Source: Devosia sp. 66-22
GTDB lineage: Bacteria; Pseudomonadota; Alphaproteobacteria; Rhizobiales; Devosiaceae
DNA: 64,000 nucleotides
Assembly (NCBI GenBank): GCA_001899065.1
Contig: MKUZ01000009.1
Location: 62,001 to 126,000 of the forward strand
Direction: 5' to 3'
Part shown: positions 33,386-44,637 of the stretch, piece by piece
Position numbering within the stretch: position 1 is the stretch's first letter
Layout of the letters: every line of letters begins with the position of its first letter
Translations under genes and position numbers: made by a program
Notes under the pieces: generated by a model
What the model was told of the DNA's origin: nothing
Databases searched by the model: none
The model's input: only the letters and a program-made list of their open reading frames with translations

Positions 33386-33852
33386 CGGCGGAAATCTCCA
33401 GATTTGCCGCCGGACTTTTCCATGAGCTCGATGGCGGTGATGCGCATGGCGCGGTCGATGCCCTTGGCCATGTCGTAAAGGGTGAGCGCGGCGACCGAAG
33501 CGGCGGTCATGGCTTCCATCTCGACGCCGGTGCGGTCGCTGGTTTCGGCGGTGGCAAGGACGACGAGGTTGCCGCCCTCGACCGTGATGTCGACTTCGAC
33601 CTTGTTGAGGCCGATGGGGTGGCAGAGGGGGATGAGGTCGCTGGTCTTCTTGGCGGCCATGATGCCGGCGATACGGGCCACGGCGATGGCGTCGCCCTTC
33701 TTGAGCGTGCCGCCGTCAATGGCCTCGATGGTGGACGGCGCGGCTTCGAGCACGGCACGGGCGACGGCGCGGCGGGCGGTGACGGGCTTGGCGCCGATAT
33801 CGACGATGTGGGCCTCACCGCGCTCGTTGAGATGGGTGAGTTTTGCGCTCAC
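33382..33852 (-). CDS. moaC: Cyclic pyranopterin monophosphate synthase MoaC
   Basis: This 156-residue enzyme works with MoaA to make cyclic pyranopterin monophosphate from GTP, the first step of molybdenum cofactor synthesis. Motifs are [33 protein letters not shown] and a C-terminal LYDMAKGID with the catalytic Lys. Start GTG 33852 overlaps the trpC stop as GTGA; the frame extends to 33873 but without a start signal. MoaA is not in the window. Confidence 0.95.
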   Translation of the reverse strand: MSAKLTHLNERGEAHIVDIGAKPVTARRAVARAVLEAAPSTIEAIDGGTLKKGDAIAVARIAGIMAAKKTSDLIPLCHPIGLNKVEVDITVEGGNLVVLATAETSDRTGVEMEAMTAASVAALTLYDMAKGIDRAMRITAIELMEKSGGKSGDFRR

Positions 33853-34658
33853 GGCCGGCCCTTGTCGCCCCACAGGAGGAGCTGGGTGGCGCGGGTGACG
33901 TCCTGCTGGCGCATCAGGCTTTCGCCGACGAGGAAGGTGCCGATGCCCGAGGTATCGTGCAGGCGGGTGACGTCGGCGTAGTCGGCGATGCCGCTCTCGG
34001 CGACGAGGTGGACAGTGCGGGGGACACCCAGCGCGAGGTCGACCGAGGTCTGGAGCGTGGTTTCAAAGGTGCGCAGATTACGGTTGTTGATGCCGATGAA
34101 CTCGGCGTCGAGAGCAAGGGCGCGGTCGAGCTCGATCTGGTCGTGCACCTCGACGAGCGCATCCATGCGCCACTCGGCGGCGGCGTCGAGCAGATAGCGG
34201 GCGGTGTCGTCGCCGACAGCGGCGAGGATGATGAGGATGCAGTCGGCACCCCAGGCCCGGGCCTCGGCGACCTGATAGGTCTCGAACATGAAGTCCTTGC
34301 GCAGCACCGGAAGCTGCGTGGCGGCCCGCGCCTCGATCAGGTAGTTGGGGGCGCCCTGGAAGCTCGGCCGGTCGGTGAGGACCGAAAGGCAGGCGGCGCC
34401 GCCCAGCTCATAGGCGCGGGCGATCTCGGCTGGGTTGAAGTCGGGCCGGATGAGGCCCTTGGAGGGGCTCGCCTTCTTGACCTCGGCGATGAGCGCATAG
34501 TCGCCCGTCTCGCGCTTCTTCTTGAGGGCCGAGAGGAAGCGGCGGACGGGGGGCGCGTCGTGCGCCTCGGCCACCACCTCGTTCCACGGCCGCAGCGACT
34601 TTGCGGCGGCAATCTCTTCGCGCTTATAGGCCTCGATGCGTTGCAGGATGTCGGACAT
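33849..34658 (-). CDS. trpC: Indole-3-glycerol phosphate synthase
   Basis: This 269-residue TIM-barrel enzyme closes the indole ring in tryptophan synthesis. Motifs include [45 protein letters not shown] and [11 protein letters not shown]. It is a stand-alone IGPS without the fused TrpF found in E. coli. The ATG shares a base with the trpD stop (TGATG), so the genes are coupled. Downstream it overlaps moaC. Confidence 0.96.
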   Translation of the reverse strand: MSDILQRIEAYKREEIAAAKSLRPWNEVVAEAHDAPPVRRFLSALKKKRETGDYALIAEVKKASPSKGLIRPDFNPAEIARAYELGGAACLSVLTDRPSFQGAPNYLIEARAATQLPVLRKDFMFETYQVAEARAWGADCILIILAAVGDDTARYLLDAAAEWRMDALVEVHDQIELDRALALDAEFIGINNRNLRTFETTLQTSVDLALGVPRTVHLVAESGIADYADVTRLHDTSGIGTFLVGESLMRQQDVTRATQLLLWGDKGRP

Positions 34659-35671
34659 CAGGCGTTCGAGACCTTCACGAGTTTGTCGAGCGTCGCCCTG
34701 GCGCGGCCGGAGTCGATCTCGCGCGCGGCGAGGTCGGCGCCCAGCTTGAGGGTGTCGGCGCGACCGGCGACGATGAGGGCGGCGGCGGCGTTGAGGAGGA
34801 CCACGTCGCGATACGGGTCCCTGGAGCCGTCGAGCAGGGCTGTGAGGCGGCCGGCATTGTACGCCGGGTCGCCGCCCTTGAGGTCGGAGAGGCTGGCGCG
34901 CGGCAGGCCGGCATCCTCGGGGCTTACCTCGAAGGAGGTGAGATTGCCGCCCTTGATCGAGCCGACGAGATTGGGGCCGGTGGTCGAGAGTTCATCGAGG
35001 CCGCCATCGCCATGGACGACCCAGGCCGAGACGGCGCGGTTGGCGAGGAGCGCCGCAGCCACCGGTTCCACCCACTGCTTGGAATAGACGCCGAGCAGAT
35101 AGCGGCGGGCATTGGCAGGGTTGGACTGCGGGCCGAGCAGGTTGAACATTGTGCGCGTGCCCAGCTCGGCGCGGCTCGGGCCGACATGCTTCATGGCCGG
35201 GTGATGGGCGGGCGCGAACATGAAGCCGATGCCGGCTTCGCTGATGCAGCGGCTGATGGTTTCGGGGCCGAGGTCGATCTTGACGCCGAGCGCCTGCAGT
35301 ACGTCGGATGCGCCCGACTTGCTCGAGACCGCGCGGTTGCCGTGCTTGGCAACAGGCACGCCGGCCGCGGCGGTGACGATGGCCGTCGCGGTCGAGATGT
35401 TGAGGGTTTCGGCGCCGTCGCCGCCGGTACCGACGATGTCGATGACGTCGTCGGGGGCTTCGACCGCGACCATCTTCTCGCGCAGGATCGACACGGCGGC
35501 AGCGATCTCGCCGACGCTCTCGCCCTTGACCCTGAGGCCCATGAGGAAGGCGCCGATCTGGCTGGGGGTGGCTTCGCCGGCCATGATGGTCGACATCACG
35601 GCGCGCATTTCGACGCCGGTGAGGTCCTGGCGCGCGGCGATCTTGTTGAGTGCCTGCTTGATGTCCATCAC
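34658..35671 (-). CDS. trpD: Anthranilate phosphoribosyltransferase
   Basis: This 337-residue enzyme transfers a phosphoribosyl group from PRPP to anthranilate. Family motifs are [56 protein letters not shown] and [14 protein letters not shown]. It is not fused to the TrpG glutaminase, which is a separate gene overlapping by four bases. Length is normal. Confidence 0.96.
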   Translation of the reverse strand: MMDIKQALNKIAARQDLTGVEMRAVMSTIMAGEATPSQIGAFLMGLRVKGESVGEIAAAVSILREKMVAVEAPDDVIDIVGTGGDGAETLNISTATAIVTAAAGVPVAKHGNRAVSSKSGASDVLQALGVKIDLGPETISRCISEAGIGFMFAPAHHPAMKHVGPSRAELGTRTMFNLLGPQSNPANARRYLLGVYSKQWVEPVAAALLANRAVSAWVVHGDGGLDELSTTGPNLVGSIKGGNLTSFEVSPEDAGLPRASLSDLKGGDPAYNAGRLTALLDGSRDPYRDVVLLNAAAALIVAGRADTLKLGADLAAREIDSGRARATLDKLVKVSNA

Positions 35672-36264
35672 GCGGCCCGCTTGAGCCCGAAGTCGCGGGC
35701 GAGGTTGAGGAAGTTCTGGAGCAAGGCGTGACCGTTCTCGCTGGCGATGCTTTCGGGGTGGAACTGCACGCCGTGGAGCGGCAGCGTCCGGTGCTGGAGG
35801 CCCATGATGAGGCCGTCATCGGTGGTCGCGGTGATCTCGAGGCTCTGCGGCAGCGTCTCGGGCCTGACCGTGAGCGAGTGGTAGCGGGTCGCCTCGAAGC
35901 CGGAATTGAGGCCGCGGAACAGGCCCTTGCCCTGGTGATTGATGCGGCTGGTCTTGCCGTGCATCAGCTCCGGCGCGCGGACGACGTCGCCGCCCATTGC
36001 CTGGCCGATGGCCTGGTGGCCGAGGCAGACGCCCAGGATCGGGGTCGTGTCCTTGAAGCGGTCGATCAGGGCGAGGCAGATGCCGGCCTCGTTGGGCGTC
36101 GCGGGGCCGGGCGAGAGCACGATAGCCTCGGGAGCGAGCGCCGCGATCTCGTCGAGCGTGATCCTGTCGTTGCGGACCACCTGGCTCTGCGCGCCGAGGT
36201 CGCCGAGGAAGTGGACGAGGTTGTAGGTGAAGCTGTCGTAATTATCGATGACGAGCAGACGCAT
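35668..36264 (-). CDS. trpG: Anthranilate synthase component II (glutamine amidotransferase)
   Basis: This 198-residue glutaminase supplies ammonia to TrpE. The triad Cys is C80 in [12 protein letters not shown], and the His-Glu pair is in [11 protein letters not shown]. The N terminus is [20 protein letters not shown] 36264 has AAGGAA five bases upstream; the frame extends far upstream through a repeat region that is not coding. About 145 bases holding an inverted REP-like pair separate it from trpE, the only gap in the trp run. Confidence 0.96.
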   Translation of the reverse strand: MRLLVIDNYDSFTYNLVHFLGDLGAQSQVVRNDRITLDEIAALAPEAIVLSPGPATPNEAGICLALIDRFKDTTPILGVCLGHQAIGQAMGGDVVRAPELMHGKTSRINHQGKGLFRGLNSGFEATRYHSLTVRPETLPQSLEITATTDDGLIMGLQHRTLPLHGVQFHPESIASENGHALLQNFLNLARDFGLKRAA

Positions 36265-36300
36265 TGCGGTTCCTTGCTTGCGTTCGGTTCTAACCACTGG

Positions 36301-36380
36301 GTCATTCCCGCGAAAGCGGGAACCTCTCTTGGTCAGACCCGCCATCGCCAAACGGAGGCCCCCGCTGTCGCGGGGATGAC
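36301..36380. repeat. Inverted pair of REP-like units between trpE and trpG
   Basis: A plus-orientation unit (GTCATTCCCGC-GAAA-GCGGGAACC, 36301-36324) is followed by a reversed unit (CCCCGC-TGTC-GCGGGGATGAC, 36360-36380). The first has a TTCCCGC/GCGGGAA hairpin, the second a CCCCGC/GCGGGG hairpin. The pair matches the arrangement at 4155-4254. The first unit also resembles the ATTCCC-N8-GGGAAT pattern of neisserial dRS3 repeats. Its place inside the trp run could cause partial termination or mRNA processing. Confidence 0.75.
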
Positions 36381-36409
36381 GCCGTGGACAGGACAGGGAA
36401 CTCCGATCA

Positions 36410-37915
36410 TCATTGCCCCACTCTCGCCTCTCCGGCGTAGCGTAGCGCCTCTTCCGCGGCGCTGAAAAGGGCGCGGGCCTTGTTTTCGCATTCGAGCTGC
36501 TCGAGCTCGGGCTTGCTGTCGGCGACGATACCGGCGCCGGCCTGCACGTAGACCTTGCCGTCCTTGACGATGGCGGTGCGCAGCACAATGCAGGTGTCCA
36601 TCGTGCCGTCGGCGCCGAAATAGCCCACGCAGCCGCCATAGATGCCGCGGCGGTCGGTCTCGAGCTCGTCGATGATCTCCATGGCGCGCACCTTGGGGGC
36701 GCCGGAGACGGTGCCGGCCGGGAAGCCGGCGGCGAGAGCATCGACGAAGTCCTTCGTCGGATCGAGCTCGCCGACCACATTCGAGACGATGTGCATGACG
36801 TGGGAATAGTATTCGAGGAAGAACTTGTCGGTGACCTTGACGGTCCCGATCCTCGCGACGCGGCCGACGTCGTTGCGGCCGAGGTCGAGCAGCATCAGGT
36901 GCTCGGCGAGTTCCTTGGGGTCGCTCAGCAGCTCGTCGGCCAGTTCCTTGTCGCGCGTCGGCGTGGCGCCGCGCTTCCTGGTCCCGGCGATGGGACGGAT
37001 GGTGACCTGGCCCTTCTCGACCTTGACGAGGATTTCGGGGCTCGAGCCGACGACGGCGAAGCCGCCAAAGTCGAGCAGATACATATAAGGCGACGGGTTG
37101 GTGCGGCGCAGCGCGCGGTAGAGCGCGGTGGGCGGCAGCGAGAACTCGGCCTCGAAACGCTGGCTCAGCACGACCTGGAAGATGTCGCCGGCGCGGATGT
37201 ATTCCTTGGCGTCCTGCACCATGCGGTCGTACTGGGCGACGCTGGTGTTGGAGGTGACGGCGATCCTGTCGAGATCGGCCGGCACGCCGCCATAGGGCAG
37301 GGTGCGGCCGAGGCGACCGATGGCTTCGTCGATCCGCGCCCGCGCACCTTCCCAGGCTTGCCGGGCCGTGGTGCCGGGGCGCACATAGACGGGCGCCGTG
37401 AGGTAGAGCTCGTCCTTGAGCGTGTCGAAAATGGCGAGGACCGTGGGGCGCATCAGCAGCGCGTCGGGGAGGCCGAGGCCGGCGCCGTGGCGGTCGGGCA
37501 GGCGCTCCATCAGGCGGACCATCTCGTAGCCGAGATAGCCGTAGATGCCCGCCGCGGTGGAGGGCAGGCCCTCGGGAATATCGGCCTGGCTCTCGGCGAC
37601 GAGCGCGCGCAGCACATCGAGCGGCGGCTCGCTGACCGGCGCGAAGCCGTCGCCGGCCTGGACATTGCGATTGATGCTGGCCGTGCCGGACTCGACCTTG
37701 AGGATGATGTCGGGATCAAAGCCGATCATCGAGTAGCGGCCCTTGGTGGCACCGTCCTGCACGCTTTCGAGGAGGAACGTGTTCTGCCGCCCCTCGGAGA
37801 GCTTCAGATAGGCGCCGATGGGCGTTTCGAGGTCGGCGACGACGCGCTGGAAGACGATCTGGGCCCGCCCAGCGTCGTAACCCCTGGCGAAGCGCTCGAA
37901 GCTCTGGTCCGCCAT
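36410..37915 (-). CDS. trpE: Anthranilate synthase component I
   Basis: This 501-residue chorismate-utilising enzyme makes anthranilate with TrpG. The N-terminal half carries the tryptophan-binding [18 protein letters not shown] region. The catalytic half has [35 protein letters not shown] and [21 protein letters not shown]. The gene begins only four bases after the ppiD stop, leaving no room for a trp leader/attenuator, unlike the attenuated trpE(G) of some rhizobia. It is probably co-transcribed with ppiD. Confidence 0.96.
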   Translation of the reverse strand: MADQSFERFARGYDAGRAQIVFQRVVADLETPIGAYLKLSEGRQNTFLLESVQDGATKGRYSMIGFDPDIILKVESGTASINRNVQAGDGFAPVSEPPLDVLRALVAESQADIPEGLPSTAAGIYGYLGYEMVRLMERLPDRHGAGLGLPDALLMRPTVLAIFDTLKDELYLTAPVYVRPGTTARQAWEGARARIDEAIGRLGRTLPYGGVPADLDRIAVTSNTSVAQYDRMVQDAKEYIRAGDIFQVVLSQRFEAEFSLPPTALYRALRRTNPSPYMYLLDFGGFAVVGSSPEILVKVEKGQVTIRPIAGTRKRGATPTRDKELADELLSDPKELAEHLMLLDLGRNDVGRVARIGTVKVTDKFFLEYYSHVMHIVSNVVGELDPTKDFVDALAAGFPAGTVSGAPKVRAMEIIDELETDRRGIYGGCVGYFGADGTMDTCIVLRTAIVKDGKVYVQAGAGIVADSKPELEQLECENKARALFSAAEEALRYAGEARVGQ

Positions 37916-37919
37916 CGCA

Positions 37920-39815
37920 TCACTGTGCCGTTGTGGTGGTCAGCAGCGTGAGCATGCGCTGATAGGCGCCGCCGCGCGCGTTCGGCGGCCACATCTCGTC
38001 GGTGAGCCCGGTGATGAGGTCGGCGTAGAGACCGTCACGCGTGGCGTTGGTCAGAAAGTCGGTGATGTCCTGGCCCGGAGCGGTAGTGGGCGGGGTGACG
38101 TCGGTGACGTGGTAGACCAGGTAGTCGCCATCGCCATTGACGGCCCAGCCATGCGTGTCGGGACCGGACGAGAAGATGCTGGTCGCCACGGCCTGATTGA
38201 ACACCGGCGTGTTGTCGCCATCACGCGTCATCGGCGCCGAGATGGTGGCAAACTGGCCACGTTCAGTCGCCACGTCCTGGAACGGGGTGCCGCTATCAAG
38301 GGCGGCGACGATCTCGTCGACCTCGGCCTTGAGCAACTCGTCGGTCCTGGCGGTGGTCCAGGCGGTGGTGACGGCGTCGCGGACTTCGTCCAGCGTCTGG
38401 TCGCGGGCAACCTCGATAGTGTTGAGGTCGAACCAGAGGTTGTTGTTGGCATTGTAGGTGATGGTCGCGCTCAGTTTGCCCACTTCGGCGGCAAAGATCG
38501 CCTGCGCTGCCTTGGCACGGTCGGCTTCGGCGAGGCCGGGAACGACCGAGAGCTCGGTGCCCGAGGCGGTGAGGGCGACGGTCGTGACCGGCAGACCGTA
38601 GCGCTCGCTGATCTGCTTGAGCGGCTGGAACGCAGCGCGCAGCTCTTCGATCTGGTCCTGGATGTCGACATACGCGGCGCGCGCCTTGTCGGTGGCGAGG
38701 CGCTTGGCGATATCGCCCTTGGCTTCCTCATAGGCGATGGTGCCGCCGGCCTCGATCGCGGTGACGGCGACGACGCGCTTGCCGCCGATGCCGGCGATGA
38801 TGGTGAAGCTCCCGGCGGCCGGCAGGGCGAAGGCCGCGTCGGCGAGGGCGGTGTCGCTGACCTGGGATTTAGCCAGGGTGCCGATGTCGGTGGCGGTCAG
38901 GCCGGAGGCGGCCAGGGCGGCGTCGAAGCCGGTGCCCGCGGCCTGCGCGTCGGTGAAGACCTTCTCGGCGGCGGCATCGGGCAGGGAGACCTGTTTGATG
39001 GTGCGCTTTTCGAGCTTGGTCAGGCTGTCCTTGACTCGCTCATACTCGGCGCGGACCTCGTCCTCGGCCGGTTGGTAGTCGGGGAGGGCCGACAGCGTCT
39101 CGAGCGTCAGCACCAGCACATCGGCGGTGCGGGTTTCCAGCGTGCGGTAATTGGTCTGGTTCGCGGTGAGATAGGTCGTCAGATCCTCATCCGTGGGGAC
39201 CGGAATCTCGGGCAGGCTGGTCGAATTGAGGGTGAAGTACTCGACCGTGCGCAAATCGTTGCGGTAGCGGTTGAGCAGGTCCAGCCCGGTCTTGGAGATC
39301 TGGCTGCCGGCGAACAGGCCGATGGCGATCTGCTCGCGGCGGGCCGCCTTGCGCTGCGTCTCGAAATACTGCTCGCTGGTCAGACCCTGCTGGCGCAGCG
39401 TCTGGTCGTAGATTGAGCGGTCGAAGCTGCCCAGCACGCCGAAGAAGGTCGGGTCCTGCCGGACCAGTTCGGCCAGCTTGGCATCGGAAACACCGATACC
39501 ATTGCGGATGGCGAACTGGTTGATGGCGGCGCGGGTGGTGAGCTGGTTGAGGACGGAGGTCGGGATGCCGAACTGGATCGCCTGCTCGTTGGTGGGGAGC
39601 TGGCCGGTCTGCTGGGCGAAGGCGTTGAGATTCTGCTGGTAGAGCCGTTGGAAATCGGCTGCCGTGATGTCCTCGTCACCCACGCGGGTGATGGTGTTGG
39701 CGTCGAGCGTCGCCAGGATCGAGGGGACGCCGAAGGCGCCCAGGGCAATGACGAGAGCCACGCCGAGAATCTTGCCGCCCAGAGAATTGGCGAACCGGCG
39801 CATAAAGTGCAGCAT
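37920..39815 (-). CDS. SurA-N/PpiD-like periplasmic peptidyl-prolyl isomerase
   Basis: This 631-residue protein has one N-terminal membrane anchor (about residues 15-35, GKILGVALVIALGAFGVPSI) and a large periplasmic part. The SurA-type N-terminal domain (about 40-200) is followed by a parvulin-like region (about 250-350). Its catalytic motifs look degenerate, as often in PpiD-type chaperones. It should hold newly exported proteins for folding. ATG 39815 is chosen, giving MLHFMRRFANSLGGK; an in-frame ATG four codons later is possible. It is divergent from tpiA across 85 bases and leads into trpE, a frequent alphaproteobacterial order. Confidence 0.9.
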   Translation of the reverse strand: MLHFMRRFANSLGGKILGVALVIALGAFGVPSILATLDANTITRVGDEDITAADFQRLYQQNLNAFAQQTGQLPTNEQAIQFGIPTSVLNQLTTRAAINQFAIRNGIGVSDAKLAELVRQDPTFFGVLGSFDRSIYDQTLRQQGLTSEQYFETQRKAARREQIAIGLFAGSQISKTGLDLLNRYRNDLRTVEYFTLNSTSLPEIPVPTDEDLTTYLTANQTNYRTLETRTADVLVLTLETLSALPDYQPAEDEVRAEYERVKDSLTKLEKRTIKQVSLPDAAAEKVFTDAQAAGTGFDAALAASGLTATDIGTLAKSQVSDTALADAAFALPAAGSFTIIAGIGGKRVVAVTAIEAGGTIAYEEAKGDIAKRLATDKARAAYVDIQDQIEELRAAFQPLKQISERYGLPVTTVALTASGTELSVVPGLAEADRAKAAQAIFAAEVGKLSATITYNANNNLWFDLNTIEVARDQTLDEVRDAVTTAWTTARTDELLKAEVDEIVAALDSGTPFQDVATERGQFATISAPMTRDGDNTPVFNQAVATSIFSSGPDTHGWAVNGDGDYLVYHVTDVTPPTTAPGQDITDFLTNATRDGLYADLITGLTDEMWPPNARGGAYQRMLTLLTTTTAQ

Positions 39816-39900
39816 ATTCAGGCGTTCCAGGCGGTGACGTTTGCGTTGAGAGGGGTTATGGCAAACTCCCCTCCCGCGCAAGAGCAAGGATTTCCGCCAA

Positions 39901-40656
39901 GTGGCTCAGAACATTACCCCGCTGATCGCCGGCAACTGGAAAATGAACGGGCTGCGCGTCAGCCTGTTCGAGGTGGAAAAGCTTGCCAGCCATCTGACGT
40001 CGGGCGAGCCGCCGCGCTGCACGGTGGCGCTGTGCCCACCGGCGACGCTGATCGCGGCGATGAACCGGATCGCGGCGCCGGCTGGAATCGTCGTGGGTGC
40101 GCAGGACTGCCATCCGGCCGCGTCCGGGGCGCATACGGGCGACCTGAGCGCGCCGATGCTGGCCGACGCCGGGGCGCAACTGGTGATCGTGGGGCATTCG
40201 GAGCGGCGGACCGACCATCACGAGACGGACGAGCTGGTGCGCCAGAAAGCACAGGCGGTGCTGGCGGCGGGCCTGACGCCGATCATCTGCGTGGGGGAGA
40301 CTCTGGCCGAGCGTGAGGCGGGGCGGGCCGATGCGGTCGTGTCCCGCCAACTTGCGGCGTCGGTGCCCGAGGAGGCGGCCGAACTCGACGTGGTGATCGC
40401 CTATGAGCCCGTCTGGGCGATTGGCACGGGGCTGACGCCGACGTCAGCCGATATCGCGCAGATGCACAAAAGCCTGCGCGATCAGCTTGTTGCGCGGTTC
40501 GGGGCGAAGGGCGAGACGATCCGGCTGCTCTATGGCGGCTCGCTGAAGCCGGCCAATGCGCGGGAAATCCTCGCCATCGCACACGTCAATGGCGGGCTGG
40601 TGGGCGGCGCCAGTCTCCTGGCGGACGATCTGTTCGCCATTATCTCGGCCGCGTAA
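39901..40656 (+). CDS. tpiA: Triosephosphate isomerase
   Basis: This 251-residue TIM-barrel enzyme interconverts dihydroxyacetone phosphate and glyceraldehyde 3-phosphate. The catalytic Lys is K14 in IAGNWKMNG, the His is in VIVGHSERR, and the Glu is in VIAYEPVWAIGTG. The phosphate loop is LLYGGSLKPANA. It starts at GTG 39901. Some rhizobia carry a second, sugar-specific tpi, but this position next to secG-pyrG is the housekeeping copy. Confidence 0.96.
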   Translation: MAQNITPLIAGNWKMNGLRVSLFEVEKLASHLTSGEPPRCTVALCPPATLIAAMNRIAAPAGIVVGAQDCHPAASGAHTGDLSAPMLADAGAQLVIVGHSERRTDHHETDELVRQKAQAVLAAGLTPIICVGETLAEREAGRADAVVSRQLAASVPEEAAELDVVIAYEPVWAIGTGLTPTSADIAQMHKSLRDQLVARFGAKGETIRLLYGGSLKPANAREILAIAHVNGGLVGGASLLADDLFAIISAA

Positions 40657-40779
40657 GAGCACCGACCGGACAAACTATTGGCGCAAGCGGCTGGCAATTG
40701 CTGGAAATCGCGTATATGACGCGCGCCGACCAGCGGCACGCCCAGCGCGCCGCTGACATCTATTGAAAGACCGCCCGTA

Positions 40780-41280
40780 ATGGAAAATGTCCTCCTCGTC
40801 GCCTACCTGCTGATCGTGCTCGCGCTGATCGCGGTGATCCTGCTGCAGCGCTCGGAAGGCGGCGGCCTGGGGATGGGCGGCAATGCCGGCGGTCTGATGA
40901 CGGTGCGCGGTTCGGCGAACCTGTTGACTCGCACCACGGCAATCCTTGCGGCGCTGTTCTTTGCGACGGCGATCGGCCTGACGATCCTCGCCGAGCTCAA
41001 TCGCAGCACCTCCGACATTCTCGATTCTGCGGCGCAACCGGGTGAGGCAGCGCCCTCGACCGTGCTCGACGCGCTCAGCCAGCTCGGCGGCGGCGACACG
41101 CTGCCGCTGCCGAGCGCCGCCTCGTCCGAGGCCGCGCCGACCACCGATACCGCTTCGAGCGCGCCGGCCGCGGCCGACCCGGTCGAAACCACCGATCCCG
41201 GACTGGCCCTGCCGGTCGCCCCGGCTCCCAGCGAGCCGGTCCAAGAGAGCGCCGCCAGCAGCAGCGCTCCGGCACCCTAA
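40780..41280 (+). CDS. secG: Preprotein translocase subunit SecG
   Basis: This 166-residue protein is the small subunit of the SecYEG export channel. Two membrane spans (about residues 1-22 and 50-72) flank the conserved QRSEGGGLGMGGNAGGLMTVRG-like loop with LLTRTTAILAALFF. The C-terminal half is a long Ala/Pro/Ser/Glu-rich tail, longer than in E. coli but normal for alphaproteobacteria. It is followed by a clear terminator. The order tpiA-secG-pyrG is conserved. Confidence 0.93.
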   Translation: MENVLLVAYLLIVLALIAVILLQRSEGGGLGMGGNAGGLMTVRGSANLLTRTTAILAALFFATAIGLTILAELNRSTSDILDSAAQPGEAAPSTVLDALSQLGGGDTLPLPSAASSEAAPTTDTASSAPAAADPVETTDPGLALPVAPAPSEPVQESAASSSAPAP

Positions 41281-41300
41281 GGTGCCCCGGATACAAACCT

Positions 41301-41336
41301 GAAGGAGGGGATGGAGACATCCCCTCCTTCGTTTTT
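41301..41336 (+). terminator. Rho-independent terminator of secG
   Basis: GAAGGAGGGGATG (41301-41313) pairs perfectly with CATCCCCTCCTTC (41318-41330) around a GAGA loop. GTTTTT follows at 41331-41336. This 13-bp stem with a T-run is a textbook intrinsic terminator, so pyrG has its own promoter in 41337-41434. Confidence 0.93.
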
Positions 41337-41428
41337 GGCGCGTGAGCGCGATCAATTTGATGAACTTCCGAGGCTGTGGGCGCAGTGCTTCGGGGGTTCC
41401 GAATCATTGTTGCGCGCCCATAAGGTGA

Positions 41429-43063
<1,635 letters not shown>

Positions 43064-43111
43064 GACGGGCCTGCGCAGGACTTGTTGCGCACCAATAGTG
43101 ACCGGCGTAGT

Positions 43112-43145
43112 CTCGTCGCATACTTAGACAAGTATTGGCGACGAG
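43112..43145 (+). promoter_or_regulatory. Dyad covering the ribosome binding site of the EEP-family gene
   Basis: CTCGTCGC (43112-43119) and ATACTT (43120-43125) pair with AAGTAT (43130-43135) and GCGACGAG (43138-43145), leaving an AGAC loop and a two-base TG bulge. This is a 14-bp helix. The last bases of the 3' arm are part of the GAGGG ribosome site of the gene starting at 43152. It could be an mRNA hairpin that hides the ribosome site or a DNA operator. Confidence 0.55.
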
Positions 43146-43151
43146 GGCATC

Positions 43152-44390
43152 ATGTTCATCAAGCTCGCCTCCTGGAATATCGGCTGGTTCGGCAATCTGC
43201 TGCAGGGACGCAAGCGGGACCTCATTGCGACCCAGATCACCAGTGGGGCCGGCAGGGCGCTGCAGAAGAAGCAGCGCCGGCAGATCGCCCGCGAGATCGA
43301 ACTGATCGATGCCGACATCCTGTGCATCCTCGAAGGGCCGGCGATGAGCGGGGCCGCGCTGCTCGAGGCGTTCTGCGCGCACGACCTCAACGGCGCCTAT
43401 ACGGTGATCAAGCGGCCGGCGGGCGATCCGTCCTTCGTGCGCGGGGCGCAGGGCATCTGGTTCATCGTGCGCAGCACGCTGGTCGAGAGCCTGTCGCCAT
43501 CGCTGCTGCCCATCGACAGGTGGCGCGAGGCGACCGAGTATGAGAGCCGCCCTTCGCCCAACCAGCCGGGCGACCACAGCAAGCAGGGGACCTGGCCGAT
43601 CCGCCATCCCTGGTTCAAGCCGCTGGTCTCGACCAAGACGGAGGTCGCCAAGCTGGGGAACGCCGCCGGCGACCCGCCGGTCCCGCAATTGCGGGCGAGG
43701 GAACATTTCCACTGGCGCCACCCGCAGGTTCTCGTGTGCGAGATCAAGGGACGGCGCGTGGATTTCATCGGTCTCCACCTCAAGTCCAAATTCCAGGACG
43801 TCAACGAGTACAAGAAGGCGGCGGCAGTGCTGGAGAAGGCCAACCCAACCGCGGCGGAGATCGCCCTGGTAGAGAAGGTCGAACAGAAGGCCATCGAGTC
43901 CCGCATCAAGCTGACGACGGAGGCGATCGACGTCCGGCTCTATGTCGACAACCGGTTCCGCAACGAGCAGAACCCCATCATCTTCATGCTGGGCGATCTC
44001 AATGACGGGATCGGCAAGGAGTATTTCGAGCGGCTCTACCTGTTCCACGACCTGCTGACGAATTTGCAGGGCGACGTCTTCTTCTCGCGGCGCTTCTTCA
44101 ATCATGCGCTGTTCGACTACGGCATCGAATCCGACGACAACTTCCGCTGGACCGCGCATTTCCAGGACGCCTGGGACCCGTACCGACCGCCGGAAATCCT
44201 GCTCGACCACATCATGTTCACGCAATCGGTCGTCGGGCCCAAATTCGCCCTCGCCCCGCTCGATGTTGCGGGCAAGGCGGGCAAGGTCGAGCACGACGCC
44301 CATGTCGCCGCCAACGCCGTCTTCGCCAGCGCCGAGGAGGGGACGAGCGATCACCGCGCGGTGTCGGTGATGGTCGAGGTCGAGAGCTGA
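43152..44390 (+). CDS. Endonuclease/exonuclease/phosphatase family protein
   Basis: This 412-residue protein has the whole catalytic set of the EEP fold, a metal-dependent hydrolase family that cleaves nucleic acid or phosphate esters. Motifs in order are LASWNIGWFG (Asn), CILEGPAMSG (Glu), FIGLHLKSKF (His), MLGDLNDGIG (Asp, Asn), LLDHIMFTQ (Asp-His) and EGTSDHRAVSVMV (SDH). No signal peptide is seen, so it is probably cytoplasmic. The substrate cannot be told; it is unlike exonuclease III. It stands alone after pyrG, with a hairpin over its ribosome site, and has the look of an accessory gene. Confidence 0.8.
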   Translation: MFIKLASWNIGWFGNLLQGRKRDLIATQITSGAGRALQKKQRRQIAREIELIDADILCILEGPAMSGAALLEAFCAHDLNGAYTVIKRPAGDPSFVRGAQGIWFIVRSTLVESLSPSLLPIDRWREATEYESRPSPNQPGDHSKQGTWPIRHPWFKPLVSTKTEVAKLGNAAGDPPVPQLRAREHFHWRHPQVLVCEIKGRRVDFIGLHLKSKFQDVNEYKKAAAVLEKANPTAAEIALVEKVEQKAIESRIKLTTEAIDVRLYVDNRFRNEQNPIIFMLGDLNDGIGKEYFERLYLFHDLLTNLQGDVFFSRRFFNHALFDYGIESDDNFRWTAHFQDAWDPYRPPEILLDHIMFTQSVVGPKFALAPLDVAGKAGKVEHDAHVAANAVFASAEEGTSDHRAVSVMVEVES

Positions 44391-44428
44391 GTTTGACAGG
44401 CTGCGGGGATGGGCCTAGCCAGCGCGGC

Positions 44429-44605
44429 ATGGCCGACATCCTCTCCCTCAGCAAAGCCCGCAAGAGCAAGGCGCGTGCCGACAAGGAGGCCGCGGCCGCC
44501 GAGAACCGGGCGAAGTTCGGGCGCAGCAAGGCGCAGAAGGCCGTCGATGAGTCCCGGAAGTCCGCCGCGGAAAAGATGATCGACGCGCACAAGCGTGAAC
44601 CGTAA
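44429..44605 (+). CDS. DUF4169 family small charged protein
   Basis: This 58-residue, highly charged helical protein begins MADILSLSKARKSKARADK and ends in AEKMIDAHKREP. The pattern of a short N-terminal NLRQARK-like segment, an ENRAKFGRSKAQK middle and a C-terminal DxHKREP fits the DUF4169 family, which is widespread in Rhizobiales and of unknown function. ATG 44429 is chosen for this conserved N terminus. It lies 38 bases after the EEP-family gene, possibly co-transcribed. Confidence 0.75.
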   Translation: MADILSLSKARKSKARADKEAAAAENRAKFGRSKAQKAVDESRKSAAEKMIDAHKREP

Positions 44606-44637
44606 GGTTCGGGTCCTTCCTCAACGATCCGAACCAG

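Noticed and set aside
37900-37930. A trp leader peptide or attenuator before trpE
   Set aside because: Only four bases separate ppiD and trpE, and no Trp-rich leader or alternative hairpins are present.
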